Source: Clostridiaceae bacterium (GTDB lineage: Bacteria; Bacillota; Clostridia; Acetivibrionales; DUMB01). From it: a stretch of 64,000 nucleotides of DNA. The notes beneath the pieces were generated by a model that was not told the DNA's origin, did no database searches, and saw only the letters and a program-made list of their open reading frames with translations. This document shows positions 18,907-27,749 of this stretch, piece by piece; position 1 is the stretch's first letter; each line of letters begins with the position of its first letter. The stretch spans positions 41,864-105,863 of the forward strand of contig DUMB01000017.1 of NCBI GenBank assembly GCA_012840085.1, given 5' to 3'. Both the position numbers and the translations under genes were made by a program.

Positions 18907-20709
18907 ATGTATAAGTATTATCCTGAAGATATTATTGAAGAAGTTAGAATTAGCAATGATATTGTTGATGTTGTAATGGAATACGTCAGGCTTGAAAGAA
19001 AGGGGAAAGATTATTTTGGACTTTGCCCGTTTCACAAGGAAAAAACACCCTCTTTCAGTGTAGCACCTGCAAAGCAGATTTTTTATTGTTTCGGTTGCGG
19101 AAAAGGCGGTAATGTTATCCAATTTATTATGGAAATTGAAAATCTAAGCTACATTGATGCGGTGAAACTTCTGGCTGATAGGGCAAGGATTCAGCTTCCC
19201 GATGGGGATAGCCCCGAAGAAAAGGAAAAAGCTCTGATAAAGCGGCGGTTGATAGAAATAAATACTGAAGCAGCAAGATTTTTTTTTAGCATGCTTAATT
19301 CACCAAAAGGGGAAAAAGCGAGGTGGTATCTGAAAAATAGAGATATTAAGGAATCTATTATCAGAAAATTTGGGATAGGTTACTCCGGCGACAGCTGGAA
19401 TGAGTTGTTTATATATCTTAAAAAAAAAGGTTTCGAGGAAGAACATATATTAAAGAGCGGACTTGTTTTATTGAATAAAGCAGGGACGTTTTATGACAGG
19501 TTCAGAGAAAGAATAATGTTTCCCATATTTGATATCAGGGGAAATGTAATTGCTTTCGGAGGTCGTGTAATGGATTCGTCCAAGCCTAAATATATGAATT
19601 CTCCCGAAACTGTTGTGTATAATAAAAGTAAAAATCTGTATGCTTTGAATTTTGCCAAGAACTCTGGTGAGAAAAGATTGATAATTGTGGAAGGATATAT
19701 GGATGTTATATCATTGCACCAGAGTGGCATAATAAATACGGTGGCTTCGCTTGGCACTGCGCTGACTGAGAGTCAGGGGCGAACCCTGAAAAAGTATGCA
19801 GAAGAAGTTATAATTTCCTTTGATGCAGATACAGCAGGCCAGGCTGCGACCATGAGAGGCTTGGATCTATTAAGCGATATAGGTTGTAATGTAAAGGTGC
19901 TGAAAATTCCTGACGGAAAGGATCCGGATGAATTCATCAGAAAAAACGGTGTAGATGCATTTAAAAAACTGATTGATAAATCTATTTCGCTGGTAGAGTA
20001 TAAAATTGAAATACTTAAAAAGAATATTGATACCGATACTGTAGACGGTAAGATAAAGTTTTTGAATAAAACTGCTGATATTTTGTCTAAAATTGACAAT
20101 AGCGTAGAAAGAGAAATGTATGTTAAAAAGCTGGCTGCGCAATATAGGATATCAGAAGAGTCTATTTTTTCGGAGGTGTATAAGCGGATAAATAAGACGG
20201 CAGGTCTTAAAACTCCCGCAATAAATGCAGCGAGCCGAAAAAAAATTTCAAAAGGGATTCAGGAAGATGGAATAGACGCAAGGATATTGCATGATGAAAG
20301 ATTTCTTTTGGCCCTTTTGTGTGTTGATAACTCAATATACAGGACTGTTAAGGATAAAATTACTCCTGATATATTCTCTGACAGTCAGAACAAGGAAATA
20401 GCACGGATAATACTTGAAAGAATTGAAGATGGACGTGGGATTGTACCCGGAGAATTATTAGGAATGTTGGAAAATGACATTGCTGACGATTTTGCAAGGC
20501 TCTTCAATGAAGAATGCCATTGCGATGATAATAAAAAAGCTATTTTGGGCACAATTAGAAATATTGAAATGAACAGGCTGAAAAAAAGGCAGAATGAAAT
20601 ACTTGATATTCTTAAGAATCGTGAAGAACTGACAAAAGGAGATGTTGAAAAATTAGAACAGGAATTAATGTCATTAATTATGAGAATAAAGAATTACAAG
20701 AATATTTAG
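18907..20709 (+). CDS. dnaG: DNA primase
   Basis: Makes RNA primers at the replication fork with the DnaB helicase. The 600-residue length is typical. The zinc-binding site is Cys40, His43, Cys61, Cys64 in LCPFHKEKTPSF and FYCFGCGKGG. The TOPRIM catalytic core includes LIIVEGYMDVISLHQSG and ISFDADTAGQAA. The C-terminal region (after about residue 440) is the helicase-binding part. The ribosome site is weak and distant (GAAAGGTGAAG), so ATG 18907 rests mainly on the conserved N-terminus YYPEDIIEEVR. sigA follows 37 bases later, the classic macromolecular-synthesis operon. Confidence 0.96.
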   Translation: MYKYYPEDIIEEVRISNDIVDVVMEYVRLERKGKDYFGLCPFHKEKTPSFSVAPAKQIFYCFGCGKGGNVIQFIMEIENLSYIDAVKLLADRARIQLPDGDSPEEKEKALIKRRLIEINTEAARFFFSMLNSPKGEKARWYLKNRDIKESIIRKFGIGYSGDSWNELFIYLKKKGFEEEHILKSGLVLLNKAGTFYDRFRERIMFPIFDIRGNVIAFGGRVMDSSKPKYMNSPETVVYNKSKNLYALNFAKNSGEKRLIIVEGYMDVISLHQSGIINTVASLGTALTESQGRTLKKYAEEVIISFDADTAGQAATMRGLDLLSDIGCNVKVLKIPDGKDPDEFIRKNGVDAFKKLIDKSISLVEYKIEILKKNIDTDTVDGKIKFLNKTADILSKIDNSVEREMYVKKLAAQYRISEESIFSEVYKRINKTAGLKTPAINAASRKKISKGIQEDGIDARILHDERFLLALLCVDNSIYRTVKDKITPDIFSDSQNKEIARIILERIEDGRGIVPGELLGMLENDIADDFARLFNEECHCDDNKKAILGTIRNIEMNRLKKRQNEILDILKNREELTKGDVEKLEQELMSLIMRIKNYKNI

Positions 20710-20746
20710 TTATATTTGTAAGATTTGAAGAAAGGAGGGGTAGCAA

Positions 20747-21826
20747 GTGAAGCCTAATAATGAAAGCAAAAAATCCATACTGAAGGATCTTATTGAAAGA
20801 GGAAAAGCGAAAGGCATGCTAACCTATAAGGAAATAATGGATGCCTTTGAAGATGTTGAACTTCAACCGGAGCAGATAGAAAAAATATACGAGAAAATAG
20901 AGAATATAGGAATTGATGTTGTTGGCGATATTGAGCCTGAATTAGAGGACCTGCAGGACGCAGAAGAAGACCTTGATTTATCAATACCTGAAGGAATAAA
21001 TATAGATGATCCGGTAAGAATGTATCTCAAAGAAATAGGCAAGGTACCCCTTTTGTCTGCCGAAGAAGAGATAGAGCTTGCTCTGCGAATGGAAGCTGGG
21101 GACACCGAGGCAAAGAGACGTCTGGCGGAAGCAAACCTCAGACTGGTAGTAAGCATAGCGAAAAGATATGTTGGAAGAGGAATGCTTTTTCTTGACCTTA
21201 TACAGGAAGGCAATCTTGGACTCATTAAAGCTGTTGAAAAGTTTGACTACAGAAAAGGATTTAAGTTCAGCACATATGCTACCTGGTGGATAAGGCAGGC
21301 AATTACCAGAGCAATAGCAGACCAGGCCAGAACAATCAGAATACCAGTTCATATGGTTGAAACAATAAACAAGCTGATAAGAGTTTCAAGGCAACTGCTG
21401 CAGGAATTGGGAAGGGAACCTCATCCTGAAGAAATAGCACAGGAAATGAATATGTCGGTGGAAAAAGTCAGAGAGATTATGAAGATTTCACAGGAGCCTG
21501 TTTCACTTGAAACACCAATAGGTGAGGAGGAGGACAGCCATCTTGGTGATTTTATTCCGGATGACGATGCTCCTGCACCGGCGGAAGCCGCAGCTTTTAC
21601 CTTATTGAAAGAGCAGCTTATTGATGTACTCGACACTTTGACTCCAAGAGAGGAAAAGGTTTTAAGACTGCGGTTTGGACTTGACGATGGAAGGGCAAGA
21701 ACTCTTGAAGAAGTTGGGAAGGAGTTTAATGTTACAAGAGAGAGAATACGACAGATTGAAGCAAAGGCATTGAGAAAACTCAGACACCCAAGCAGAAGTA
21801 AAAAATTAAAGGACTATCTTGAATAA
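20747..21826 (+). CDS. sigA: Primary RNA polymerase sigma factor (sigma A)
   Basis: Housekeeping sigma-70, 359 residues. Region 1.2 starts at [17 protein letters not shown]. Regions 2.1-2.4 include [36 protein letters not shown] and [14 protein letters not shown], which reads the -10. Region 4.2 has [27 protein letters not shown] for the -35. The start is GTG 20747 behind AAGGAGGGG. It follows dnaG in the standard dnaG-sigA operon and is closed by a terminator that touches its stop codon. Confidence 0.97.
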   Translation: MKPNNESKKSILKDLIERGKAKGMLTYKEIMDAFEDVELQPEQIEKIYEKIENIGIDVVGDIEPELEDLQDAEEDLDLSIPEGINIDDPVRMYLKEIGKVPLLSAEEEIELALRMEAGDTEAKRRLAEANLRLVVSIAKRYVGRGMLFLDLIQEGNLGLIKAVEKFDYRKGFKFSTYATWWIRQAITRAIADQARTIRIPVHMVETINKLIRVSRQLLQELGREPHPEEIAQEMNMSVEKVREIMKISQEPVSLETPIGEEEDSHLGDFIPDDDAPAPAEAAAFTLLKEQLIDVLDTLTPREEKVLRLRFGLDDGRARTLEEVGKEFNVTRERIRQIEAKALRKLRHPSRSKKLKDYLE

Positions 21827-21854
21827 ACTCGATTGAATTTCAATCGAGTTTTTT
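21826..21854 (+). terminator. Intrinsic terminator after sigA
   Basis: A 10-bp stem AACTCGATTG / CAATCGAGTT with an AATTT loop runs into a T tract. Its first base is the last base of the sigA stop codon. Confidence 0.9.
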
Positions 21855-22123
21855 AATAGGCTTTTAATGGTTGCATTGACCGGACAAGAACTGTGCAATT
21901 AAGTAAAAAAAAGAGCAATTCGGCAAAAATAAATTGTTCAATTTTGTTAAAAAAATTGTGCAGTCAAGTCAAATTTTACTTAAAAATATATTAAAAGGTT
22001 TTGTTCCGTCCGGATTTTCTGCATTGCGAGCGTGATAATTAAAGCAATAACTCAATTGATGATGTATAATAAAGAAAGTTAACGGTAATTATAAATAGTT
22101 CAGAAAAAGTGCCAAAATAAATC

Positions 22124-22152
22124 TTGACCTGGAGTACTTGGATATGTATAAT
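22124..22152 (+). promoter_or_regulatory. tRNA operon promoter
   Basis: TTGACC (22124-22129) and a perfect TATAAT (22147-22152) are 17 bases apart, 20 bases before tRNA-Asn. The preceding spacer from 21855 is AT-rich with nothing else recognisable. Confidence 0.85.
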
Positions 22153-22172
22153 ATAACTTGTTTCTGATTCAT

Positions 22173-22248
22173 TCCTCAATAGCTCAGTCGGTAGAGCATG
22201 CGGCTGTTAACCGCAGGGTCGTAGGTTCGAGTCCTACTTGAGGAGCCA
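22173..22248 (+). tRNA. tRNA-Asn (GTT)
   Basis: Complete cloverleaf with acceptor TCCTCAA / TTGAGGA, D-arm AGCTCAGTCGGTAGAGC, anticodon loop CTGTTAA giving GUU, T-arm GTAGGTTCGAGTCCTAC, discriminator G and encoded CCA. It is 76 bases long. Confidence 0.97.
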
Positions 22249-22251
22249 TTA

Positions 22252-22328
22252 GGGCCTTTAGCTCAGTTGGTTAGAGCAACCGGCTCATAACCGGTTGGTC
22301 CGGGGTTCGAGTCCCTGAAGGCCCACCA
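22252..22328 (+). tRNA. tRNA with CAU anticodon: elongator Met or Ile2 (lysidine)
   Basis: Complete 77-base cloverleaf with acceptor GGGCCTT / AAGGCCC, anticodon loop CTCATAA (CAU), discriminator A and encoded CCA. The paired first base pair rules out an initiator. The C4-G69 and C5-G68 acceptor pairs are identity elements for TilS in tRNA-Ile2 of E. coli, and the body resembles B. subtilis Ile2 rather than its elongator Met, so Ile2 is a serious alternative to the automatic 'Met' label. Confidence 0.9.
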
Positions 22329-22332
22329 GAAT

Positions 22333-22377
22333 GAGGGCATTCCTTTAATAGAGATTTTCTTACAAAGGAGTGCCCTC
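22333..22377 (+). terminator. Inverted repeat just after the tRNA pair
   Basis: GAGGGCATTCCTTT (22333-22346) pairs with AAAGGAGTGCCCTC (22364-22377), with a two-base internal mismatch. It lies 5 bases after the second tRNA. It lacks a T-run, so it may be an end-processing or terminator-like structure. Confidence 0.5.
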
Positions 22378-22588
22378 AAACTTATTATGGGGGTTAAACC
22401 TCATATTTCTTTGTTATAGTAATAGTTTATATATTGCACGCAATTTATATTTTGATGCTATCCCAATCAGAATCATATATCCCTCATATTAAGTCGTTTT
22501 CACACTGTTAGAAATATAATAATATTTCCGGTCACATACAATATAATATATCTTAAGCAATATAATATAACTTGAGGCGGTGAAACAA

Positions 22589-23617
22589 ATGTTTTGTAAT
22601 AATTGTGGGGCAAGGGTGGACGAGAATGCGCGCTTTTGCGGAGAATGCGGAAGTAAGATAGTTATTCCGGATTTCACAGAAGCAACCGAAGTCTTGATTA
22701 ATTCTCCAGTTGTATGCAGAAACTGCGGTACGGAACTTGATCCCAATGGATTGTTTTGCGGTGAGTGTGGAACTCCGGTTAACAGTTCAGTCAAAAAGCA
22801 GGATGTTATATCTAATAATCAGAGTTTTATACCTGTCAATAATTTTATACCTGATAATCAGGAACTTACATCTAATAACCACAATACAAATCAGGAGATT
22901 ACTCAATACATAGATCAGACAACTGCTGTACAGCCTTTAAATCAGAGGCATGAGCTTTCTAAAGAGCAACTGCCGGTACAGGAAACACATAAGAGTAAAG
23001 AAAATTTAACTCCTTTAATTACTGCATTAGCAGTTGTATTGGTAGTTTGCAGCGGTGTTATTTGGTTTGTATTAAAATGGAGTTCACAGCCAATCAGTAT
23101 AGACATACCTGCCGATGAAGAAAAACTGTCAGAAGAAAAACCGTCTGAAGAAAAACCGGATAGTGATGAAGAATTGAACAGTGATGAAATTGCTGATGAT
23201 AAAGTAAAAGACAAAGGAAACGAAGATTCCGAAGTAGGTTCTGAGCCTGCTGTAAATGAAAGTGAACCGGCTGCAATTGATGAGACAAGTGAAGCTATAG
23301 CTTCTGATGCAAACAATATAGCTGCTGATGCAAACAACGAGTCTGTTGCAGAACCTGACTTTCTCTTTCCAAGTGACAGTGAACTCATAACTGAAGAATA
23401 TCTTATGGAACTGACAAAAGATGAAGTTGCCCTGCTGCGCAATGAGATATTCGCAAGGCACGGCTATATTTTCCGCACTGAACCCTTTAGAACCTATTTT
23501 TCAAACAAGCCATGGTATACTCCAAATGAAAACTTTGATGACAGTTTACTTTCAGAAATAGAAAAAGCAAACGTAAATACAATTCTTGCTTATGAAGAGA
23601 AGATGGGGTGGCGCTAA
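22589..23617 (+). CDS. Double zinc-ribbon membrane protein with C-terminal YARHG domain
   Basis: A 342-residue protein with two CxxCG zinc ribbons: Cys3, Cys6, Cys17, Cys20, and a second set at about residues 43-62. A Gln/Asn-rich linker, one membrane span (about 143-165) and a very acidic extracytoplasmic linker follow. The C-terminal 75 residues contain LLRNEIFARHGYIF and the WYTPNENF pattern of the YARHG domain, an extracellular domain of unknown role. GAGGCGG lies 8 bases before ATG 22589; the upstream GTG at 22580 overlaps it and is rejected. Sister genes in this island also start Met-aromatic-Cys. It abuts the next gene with no gap. Confidence 0.88.
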   Translation: MFCNNCGARVDENARFCGECGSKIVIPDFTEATEVLINSPVVCRNCGTELDPNGLFCGECGTPVNSSVKKQDVISNNQSFIPVNNFIPDNQELTSNNHNTNQEITQYIDQTTAVQPLNQRHELSKEQLPVQETHKSKENLTPLITALAVVLVVCSGVIWFVLKWSSQPISIDIPADEEKLSEEKPSEEKPDSDEELNSDEIADDKVKDKGNEDSEVGSEPAVNESEPAAIDETSEAIASDANNIAADANNESVAEPDFLFPSDSELITEEYLMELTKDEVALLRNEIFARHGYIFRTEPFRTYFSNKPWYTPNENFDDSLLSEIEKANVNTILAYEEKMGWR

Positions 23618-24673
23618 ATGAATTGCATAAAAATGCTGTCTTCCATTATAGCTGTGTGCCTGCTGCTGACAGGATGCGGGGTAAAGCATGACACACCATT
23701 GATGAAGCAGGACAACGGCACGGAATTGTCAGGAAACTCGGGCACAGGCATGGAAGATGGGCATTCTGACAAGGATGATATGAAAGAAACAGACGAAGAG
23801 AATAAAGAAAATGACGAAGTAAGAAATGCTGAATCAGAACAAAGCGGGAAAGAAACTGGAGAGAATGAGAAATCAGATAAAAGCAGAAGTAGCTCTGAAA
23901 AAAATGGGGAAGATTCGAAATCAGAGCAAAAACAGAGTGAAACTGAACAGAATAATGAAGCAAATCAGAATAAGGCAAAGGGGAAAGAGGCACAGAAAAA
24001 TACAGACTACACTAATAAGCAGGAACAAATTGATGGAGAACTCATACTTAAGGGCTTTACAATTTGTGTTGATGCGGGGCACGGGATAGCCGACTACAGC
24101 AAGATGGAGGCTGTGGCGCCCAATTCACAGGAAACAAAGCCAGCCTTTGCTGCCGGTACAAGAGGTATAAATCAAACAGAGGAACAGCTTAATCTGAAAG
24201 TTGCAAAGAAGCTGGAACAGAAATTAAAAGAGCTTGGCGCTGACGTGTATATGACAAGAACTGAAGCAAAGACTGAAATGAGCAATATTGACAGAGCAGA
24301 ATTTGCAAACAGCATAAATGCAGATTTAATGATCAGAATACATGCAGATGGCAGTTCTAATAAAAATACACGGGGCATTTCAATGCTGGTGCCAACCAAC
24401 GATTACATAAATAATGCCAGCCTTGTCGAGAAAAGTGAACGTGCGGGTAAAATAATATTAGAGGAAGTGATTGCCCGGACAGGTGCTGTGAACAGGGGGA
24501 TAATAAAAAGATCGGACCTGACAGGGTTTAACTGGTCCAAAGTGCCCGTGATATTAATTGAGATGGGATTTATGTCCAACCCCGAGGAAGACAGATTGCT
24601 GGAAACAGACGAGTATCAGAACAAAATTGTACAGGGTATAGTAAATGGCATGGTTAAATACTTTATAAATTAA
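23618..24673 (+). CDS. N-acetylmuramoyl-L-alanine amidase lipoprotein (Amidase_3)
   Basis: A 351-residue exported lipoprotein that should cleave the amide between glycan and stem peptide. The lipobox LLTGC puts the lipidated cysteine at residue 20. A Glu/Lys/Ser-rich linker of about 110 residues follows. The catalytic domain begins FTICVDAGHGIADY (zinc His), has the EEQLNLKVA segment, RIHADGSS (zinc His), and ends with PVILIEMGFMSNPEED carrying the catalytic Glu. ATG begins right after the YARHG gene's stop (GGGTGGCG as ribosome site), so the two are translationally coupled. It probably acts at the wall next to its YARHG partner. Confidence 0.92.
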   Translation: MNCIKMLSSIIAVCLLLTGCGVKHDTPLMKQDNGTELSGNSGTGMEDGHSDKDDMKETDEENKENDEVRNAESEQSGKETGENEKSDKSRSSSEKNGEDSKSEQKQSETEQNNEANQNKAKGKEAQKNTDYTNKQEQIDGELILKGFTICVDAGHGIADYSKMEAVAPNSQETKPAFAAGTRGINQTEEQLNLKVAKKLEQKLKELGADVYMTRTEAKTEMSNIDRAEFANSINADLMIRIHADGSSNKNTRGISMLVPTNDYINNASLVEKSERAGKIILEEVIARTGAVNRGIIKRSDLTGFNWSKVPVILIEMGFMSNPEEDRLLETDEYQNKIVQGIVNGMVKYFIN

Positions 24674-24808
24674 ATTACGGACTAGCACTTACATCAAATT
24701 AATATGTTCAAAGAAGTATTAAAATAATTGACTTAATTATACAAGTTAATTATGCAGGAACTATAGCAAATGATCCATATATACACGAACCATAATACCT
24801 AAAAGACA

Positions 24809-24834
24809 AAACTTGCCACAAGCAAGTTTTTCTT
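24809..24834 (+). terminator. Intrinsic terminator after the amidase gene
   Basis: An 8-bp stem AAACTTGC / GCAAGTTT with a CACAA loop is followed by TTCTTT, about 135 bases past the amidase stop. Confidence 0.8.
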
Positions 24835-24913
24835 TACTGTGTATTACCATGGAAGGGGGATTTAAACTGATTAATAAAGGCAATATTAGCGATGCAAATA
24901 AGGAAATATTAAT

Positions 24914-25153
24914 AAAGAAAAGAAATTAACGGATAATTTAAGACAATTGCGTGCAAAGCTAGACATTACACAGGAACAATTGGCAAACATTATAGGCGTA
25001 TCGCGTCAGACAATAAACGCTATTGAGAGCGGACGGCGCGAAATGGACTGGATGATGTTAGTAATTACTGTCTTATTCTTTTTAAGAATGAGTATATATA
25101 CACCTGAACTGGCAGAGTATTTGGAAATTGATTCTGATGATTCCAAGGGGTGA
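24914..25153 (+). pseudogene. Decayed XRE-type regulator fused to a membrane-like tail
   Basis: The frame reads KLTDNLRQLRAKLDITQEQLA, then VSRQTINAIESGR, a clear helix-turn-helix of the small YozG-like XRE family. Right after ESGR the sequence changes to REMDWMMLVITVLFFLRMSIYT and an acidic end, unlike the family's usual C-terminus. No ATG, GTG or TTG precedes the conserved start; the first usable codon in frame is TTG 24947, which cuts into the domain. A deletion joining a regulator to a neighbouring membrane-protein remnant explains this best. A functional short regulator cannot be excluded. Confidence 0.5.
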
Positions 25154-25158
25154 TAAGA

Positions 25159-25303
25159 TTCTTATGATTGATTTAGTTCTGAGAATCGAATAAGTTCTAT
25201 GAATTGATTAGGTTCTAAGGATTAATTGGATTCTAAGTATTGATAAAAATCTAATAATTGATTAGGCTCTAAGAATTGATTGGATTTTCAGGGATTGATT
25301 TGA
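25159..25303. repeat. About eight tandem ~18-bp degenerate repeats
   Basis: Units based on TTCTAAGAATTGATTGGA run head-to-tail with starts at 25159, 25177, 25195, 25213, 25231, 25250, 25267 and 25285. Each contains an ATTGAT-like core. All frames contain stops, so this is not coding. Confidence 0.85.
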
Positions 25304-25340
25304 CTTTTTAAAATGATTTTGATGATTTTGGAGGTTCAAA

Positions 25341-25553
25341 ATGAAAAACTTATCAACGGTAAAACAATATCTTATTTCAGCCATTATACAAATTATCCTG
25401 ATTACGGTTTTTATTGTATCAGTGGCTTTATTGCTGAGGATTGAAAAAGTTGTTATGAACCCGCTACCATACCTTATACCTGTTGGAGCTGTGGTGGTTG
25501 TAATAGATATTGTTTTTTTAATGTTTATATACAGAAAAAACAGAGAAAGTTAA
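25341..25553 (+). CDS. Small two-span membrane protein, unknown function
   Basis: A 70-residue protein with two hydrophobic segments at about residues 10-30 and 40-62 and a basic tail (YRKNRES). GGAGG is 6 bases before the ATG, so it is probably translated. No family is recognised. Small XRE regulators are often followed by a small membrane protein, and the decayed regulator just upstream fits that pairing. Confidence 0.65.
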   Translation: MKNLSTVKQYLISAIIQIILITVFIVSVALLLRIEKVVMNPLPYLIPVGAVVVVIDIVFLMFIYRKNRES

Positions 25554-25620
25554 AGAGACAGTTAAAGTAAAGAAGCTTGATTTTTTTTGTTATTTTTTTA
25601 TAGTGAGGATGGTGACTGAG

Positions 25621-27201
25621 ATGGGGTCTCTCAATTTAAAAAATATAAGCATATATAAAATTATAATTACAATTCTTATTACTTCCATAATAATGGCTAC
25701 ATCAGGTTTCAGTGTTTACAGCATGGTGGCGAAGCCAAGACTCTTTACATATTTCATGGAATTAGGTGCTAAATATTTGCAGGAAGGCAAATATGAAGAA
25801 GCTGTATTGCAATTCACAAAAGCAATTGAAATTGAAAGAAAAAGTACCCAGGCAAGAGTCGCAGCCGCAAAAGGTTACATTGGCATAAATGATATTGATA
25901 AGGCAGTCTCTCTTTTAAAAGAGGCACAGGGAATAGATATTGAAAATAAAGATTTATTAAAGAAAATTATCGATCTGTTAAGAGATATAGATCCTGAAGC
26001 TGCATATGCAATATTGATGAAATATGTAGATTATATGGGCAAAGTGAACCTTTCAAGTGATATTCGAAAGCTGGTTGAATCCGCAACTGAACAGCCGCAG
26101 ATTCCGAAAATAATTCCCGAACCTGGAGTATATATAAAACCCGTAACAGTAAAACTGGAATCAGACAAAGTCAGAATTGGGCACACCTTCTATTATACTC
26201 TGGACGAATCAACTCCGGACAGAAAGTCTAAAAGATACAAGGGTCCTATTCCTGTTAAAGAAAGTACAACTATAAATTTAATCAGCTACAATCCCAAAGG
26301 CAAAAAAACTGAGGTAGTTACTCTTCAGTATATAATAGACAGTCAGCTCAATAATGAACTAGAAAGACTTATAGATGAATCTCAGAAGCTTTACGACGGT
26401 ACACAGGTAGGTACGGAACCCGGTAACTGTGTAGCAGGTGCAAAAGAGGAATTTGGACTTGTGATCAGGAAAACAAAGGACTTAATGGAAAAGGACTTTA
26501 TAACTTATGATATGGCAATTGGTGCGTATGATAAATTAAGTAATGCACTGCACAACTTTAAGCAGAAGATTATCGAACCAACAGACAGAGTATGGCTTTC
26601 CAACGAAATTGACAAAGCAAAAGAATTGCTGTCAACAGCTGTTGAGGGCTCGGAAGTAGGCCAATACAGGTCAGGAGCAAAAGCAGCATTGCAGGAAGTT
26701 GTGAATCAAGCTGAATATACTCTGGCAAATCTGCTGGCAAGGCAAAATGAAATAGATGCAATGGTGAAGAATATTATTGATGCCATTGAAAGCTTTAATG
26801 CGAAAAGGATTACTGAAATTGATGTGATTATTGCACAGACAGGAGCAAAAATAGGTCCTGTAACGGTATCACTGTTATGGCATACCAATGACGATATAGA
26901 TTTGCATGTCACATCACCGCTGGGCGATACGGTTCATTACGGAAACAAATATTCATATTCCGGAGGACAACTGGATGTCGACAGGCAGGCAGATTCCTTT
27001 TCCTTTGTATCAACTCCTGTTGAGAATATCTACTGGGATAATCCGCCCAGAGGTACTTATACAGTCAGAGTTAACATGTACACCAAGCGTTCAACAGGAA
27101 GTGTACCGATCCAGGTCAGAGTAATGATAAATAATGAAGCTGAAGTTTACAATTTGGAAATTAGCAGCGGAACGATTACAGTGTGTACATTTGAATATTA
27201 A
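25621..27201 (+). CDS. Membrane-anchored TPR protein with chitobiase-like and DUF2135-like domains
   Basis: An approximately 526-residue exported protein. A signal anchor (about residues 8-32) precedes a tetratricopeptide region (LQEGKYEEAVLQFTKAIEIE and following). Residues about 165-245 resemble the chitobiase C-terminal fold (YYTLDESTPDRKSKRYKGPI). Two helical repeats of the FIVAR kind (ELERLIDESQKLYDGT and EIDKAKELLSTAVEGS) follow. The last 110 residues, starting LLWHTNDDIDLHVTSP and containing YWDNPPRGTYTVRVNMY, match the DUF2135/YfaP type. The start is ambiguous: frame opens at GTG 25603; ATG 25621 has GGTGA 5 bases before it. It likely faces the cell wall and scaffolds or binds glycan. 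Confidence 0.8.
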   Translation: MGSLNLKNISIYKIIITILITSIIMATSGFSVYSMVAKPRLFTYFMELGAKYLQEGKYEEAVLQFTKAIEIERKSTQARVAAAKGYIGINDIDKAVSLLKEAQGIDIENKDLLKKIIDLLRDIDPEAAYAILMKYVDYMGKVNLSSDIRKLVESATEQPQIPKIIPEPGVYIKPVTVKLESDKVRIGHTFYYTLDESTPDRKSKRYKGPIPVKESTTINLISYNPKGKKTEVVTLQYIIDSQLNNELERLIDESQKLYDGTQVGTEPGNCVAGAKEEFGLVIRKTKDLMEKDFITYDMAIGAYDKLSNALHNFKQKIIEPTDRVWLSNEIDKAKELLSTAVEGSEVGQYRSGAKAALQEVVNQAEYTLANLLARQNEIDAMVKNIIDAIESFNAKRITEIDVIIAQTGAKIGPVTVSLLWHTNDDIDLHVTSPLGDTVHYGNKYSYSGGQLDVDRQADSFSFVSTPVENIYWDNPPRGTYTVRVNMYTKRSTGSVPIQVRVMINNEAEVYNLEISSGTITVCTFEY

Positions 27202-27234
27202 AAGCTATAACCAAATTATTTGGAGGAATGCTGT

Positions 27235-27444
27235 GTGGTTGATATAAGTTTTGACATAGCTGTCAGAACCAACACAGGTGAAAATTCAATCAGTTTTATT
27301 CTTGAGGATGATAATTTTTTTAATGACGTTGGATACGTTGGATACAAGGTACTGCAAAGCCAGGGCAAATACGGGCTTATTAAATGCGTTAAGCCGTCTC
27401 AGAACGGGAAAATAAAACTGGTTTATGATGTTACCGGGACATGA
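27235..27444 (+). pseudogene. N-terminal remnant of a DUF6382/FHA-type protein
   Basis: GGAGG lies 8 bases before GTG 27235. The 69 residues (VDISFDIAVRTNTGE, NFFNDVGYVGYKVLQSQGKYG, QNGKIKLVYDV) look like the start of the DUF6382 domain that normally precedes an FHA phosphothreonine-binding domain. The family name is from memory and is not certain. The frame stops abruptly at 27444 and continues into a fragment of another gene family, so this is a truncated relic. Confidence 0.5.
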
Positions 27445-27640
27445 AACCTTCCAATATAATTGTGACTGCAGACAATGTGGTCAAAGCCATAGATATCGGT
27501 ATTGCCAGAGAGTATAAAAAGGACAGTGCCAGTGATACAAGCGCTATCAAAGTGCACAGGAGTAGTAACTGCAGAGCGCGCACAGAAATACAATGATATA
27601 GTCAGCCAGGGGATACCAGCACATGAAAGGAAATACTGAC
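27441..27640 (+). pseudogene. Internal fragment of a Ser/Thr protein kinase
   Basis: Reading from ATG 27441 gives KPSNIIVTADNVVKAIDIGIAREY, which matches the catalytic-loop and activation-segment part of Hanks-type kinases (LKPSNI, then DFG). Here DFG reads DIG. The homology ends within 51 codons; a second frame continues as VTAERAQKYNDIVSQGIPAHERKY up to about 27640. There is no N-lobe, HRD or C-lobe. This is a decayed remnant overlapping the DUF6382 relic by four bases. Confidence 0.6.
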
Positions 27641-27749
27641 GGAAATAATTCGGAAATAATAGAAAAATAAATTCAGATACTTGAAAAAGCAGAAAATGAC
27701 TTGAAAGTCAAGGATGACCTGATCTAATATGCCAATTTCAGGGGAGGTC

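Noticed and set aside
22942..23442. Ser-rich 166-codon minus-strand frame
   Set aside because: Mirror of the acidic linker of the YARHG gene; composition is explained by antisense GAA/GAT codons.
25159..25303. CRISPR-like array
   Set aside because: Units are contiguous ~18-bp tandem repeats without unique spacers, and no cas genes are present. I saw no CRISPR array in the window.
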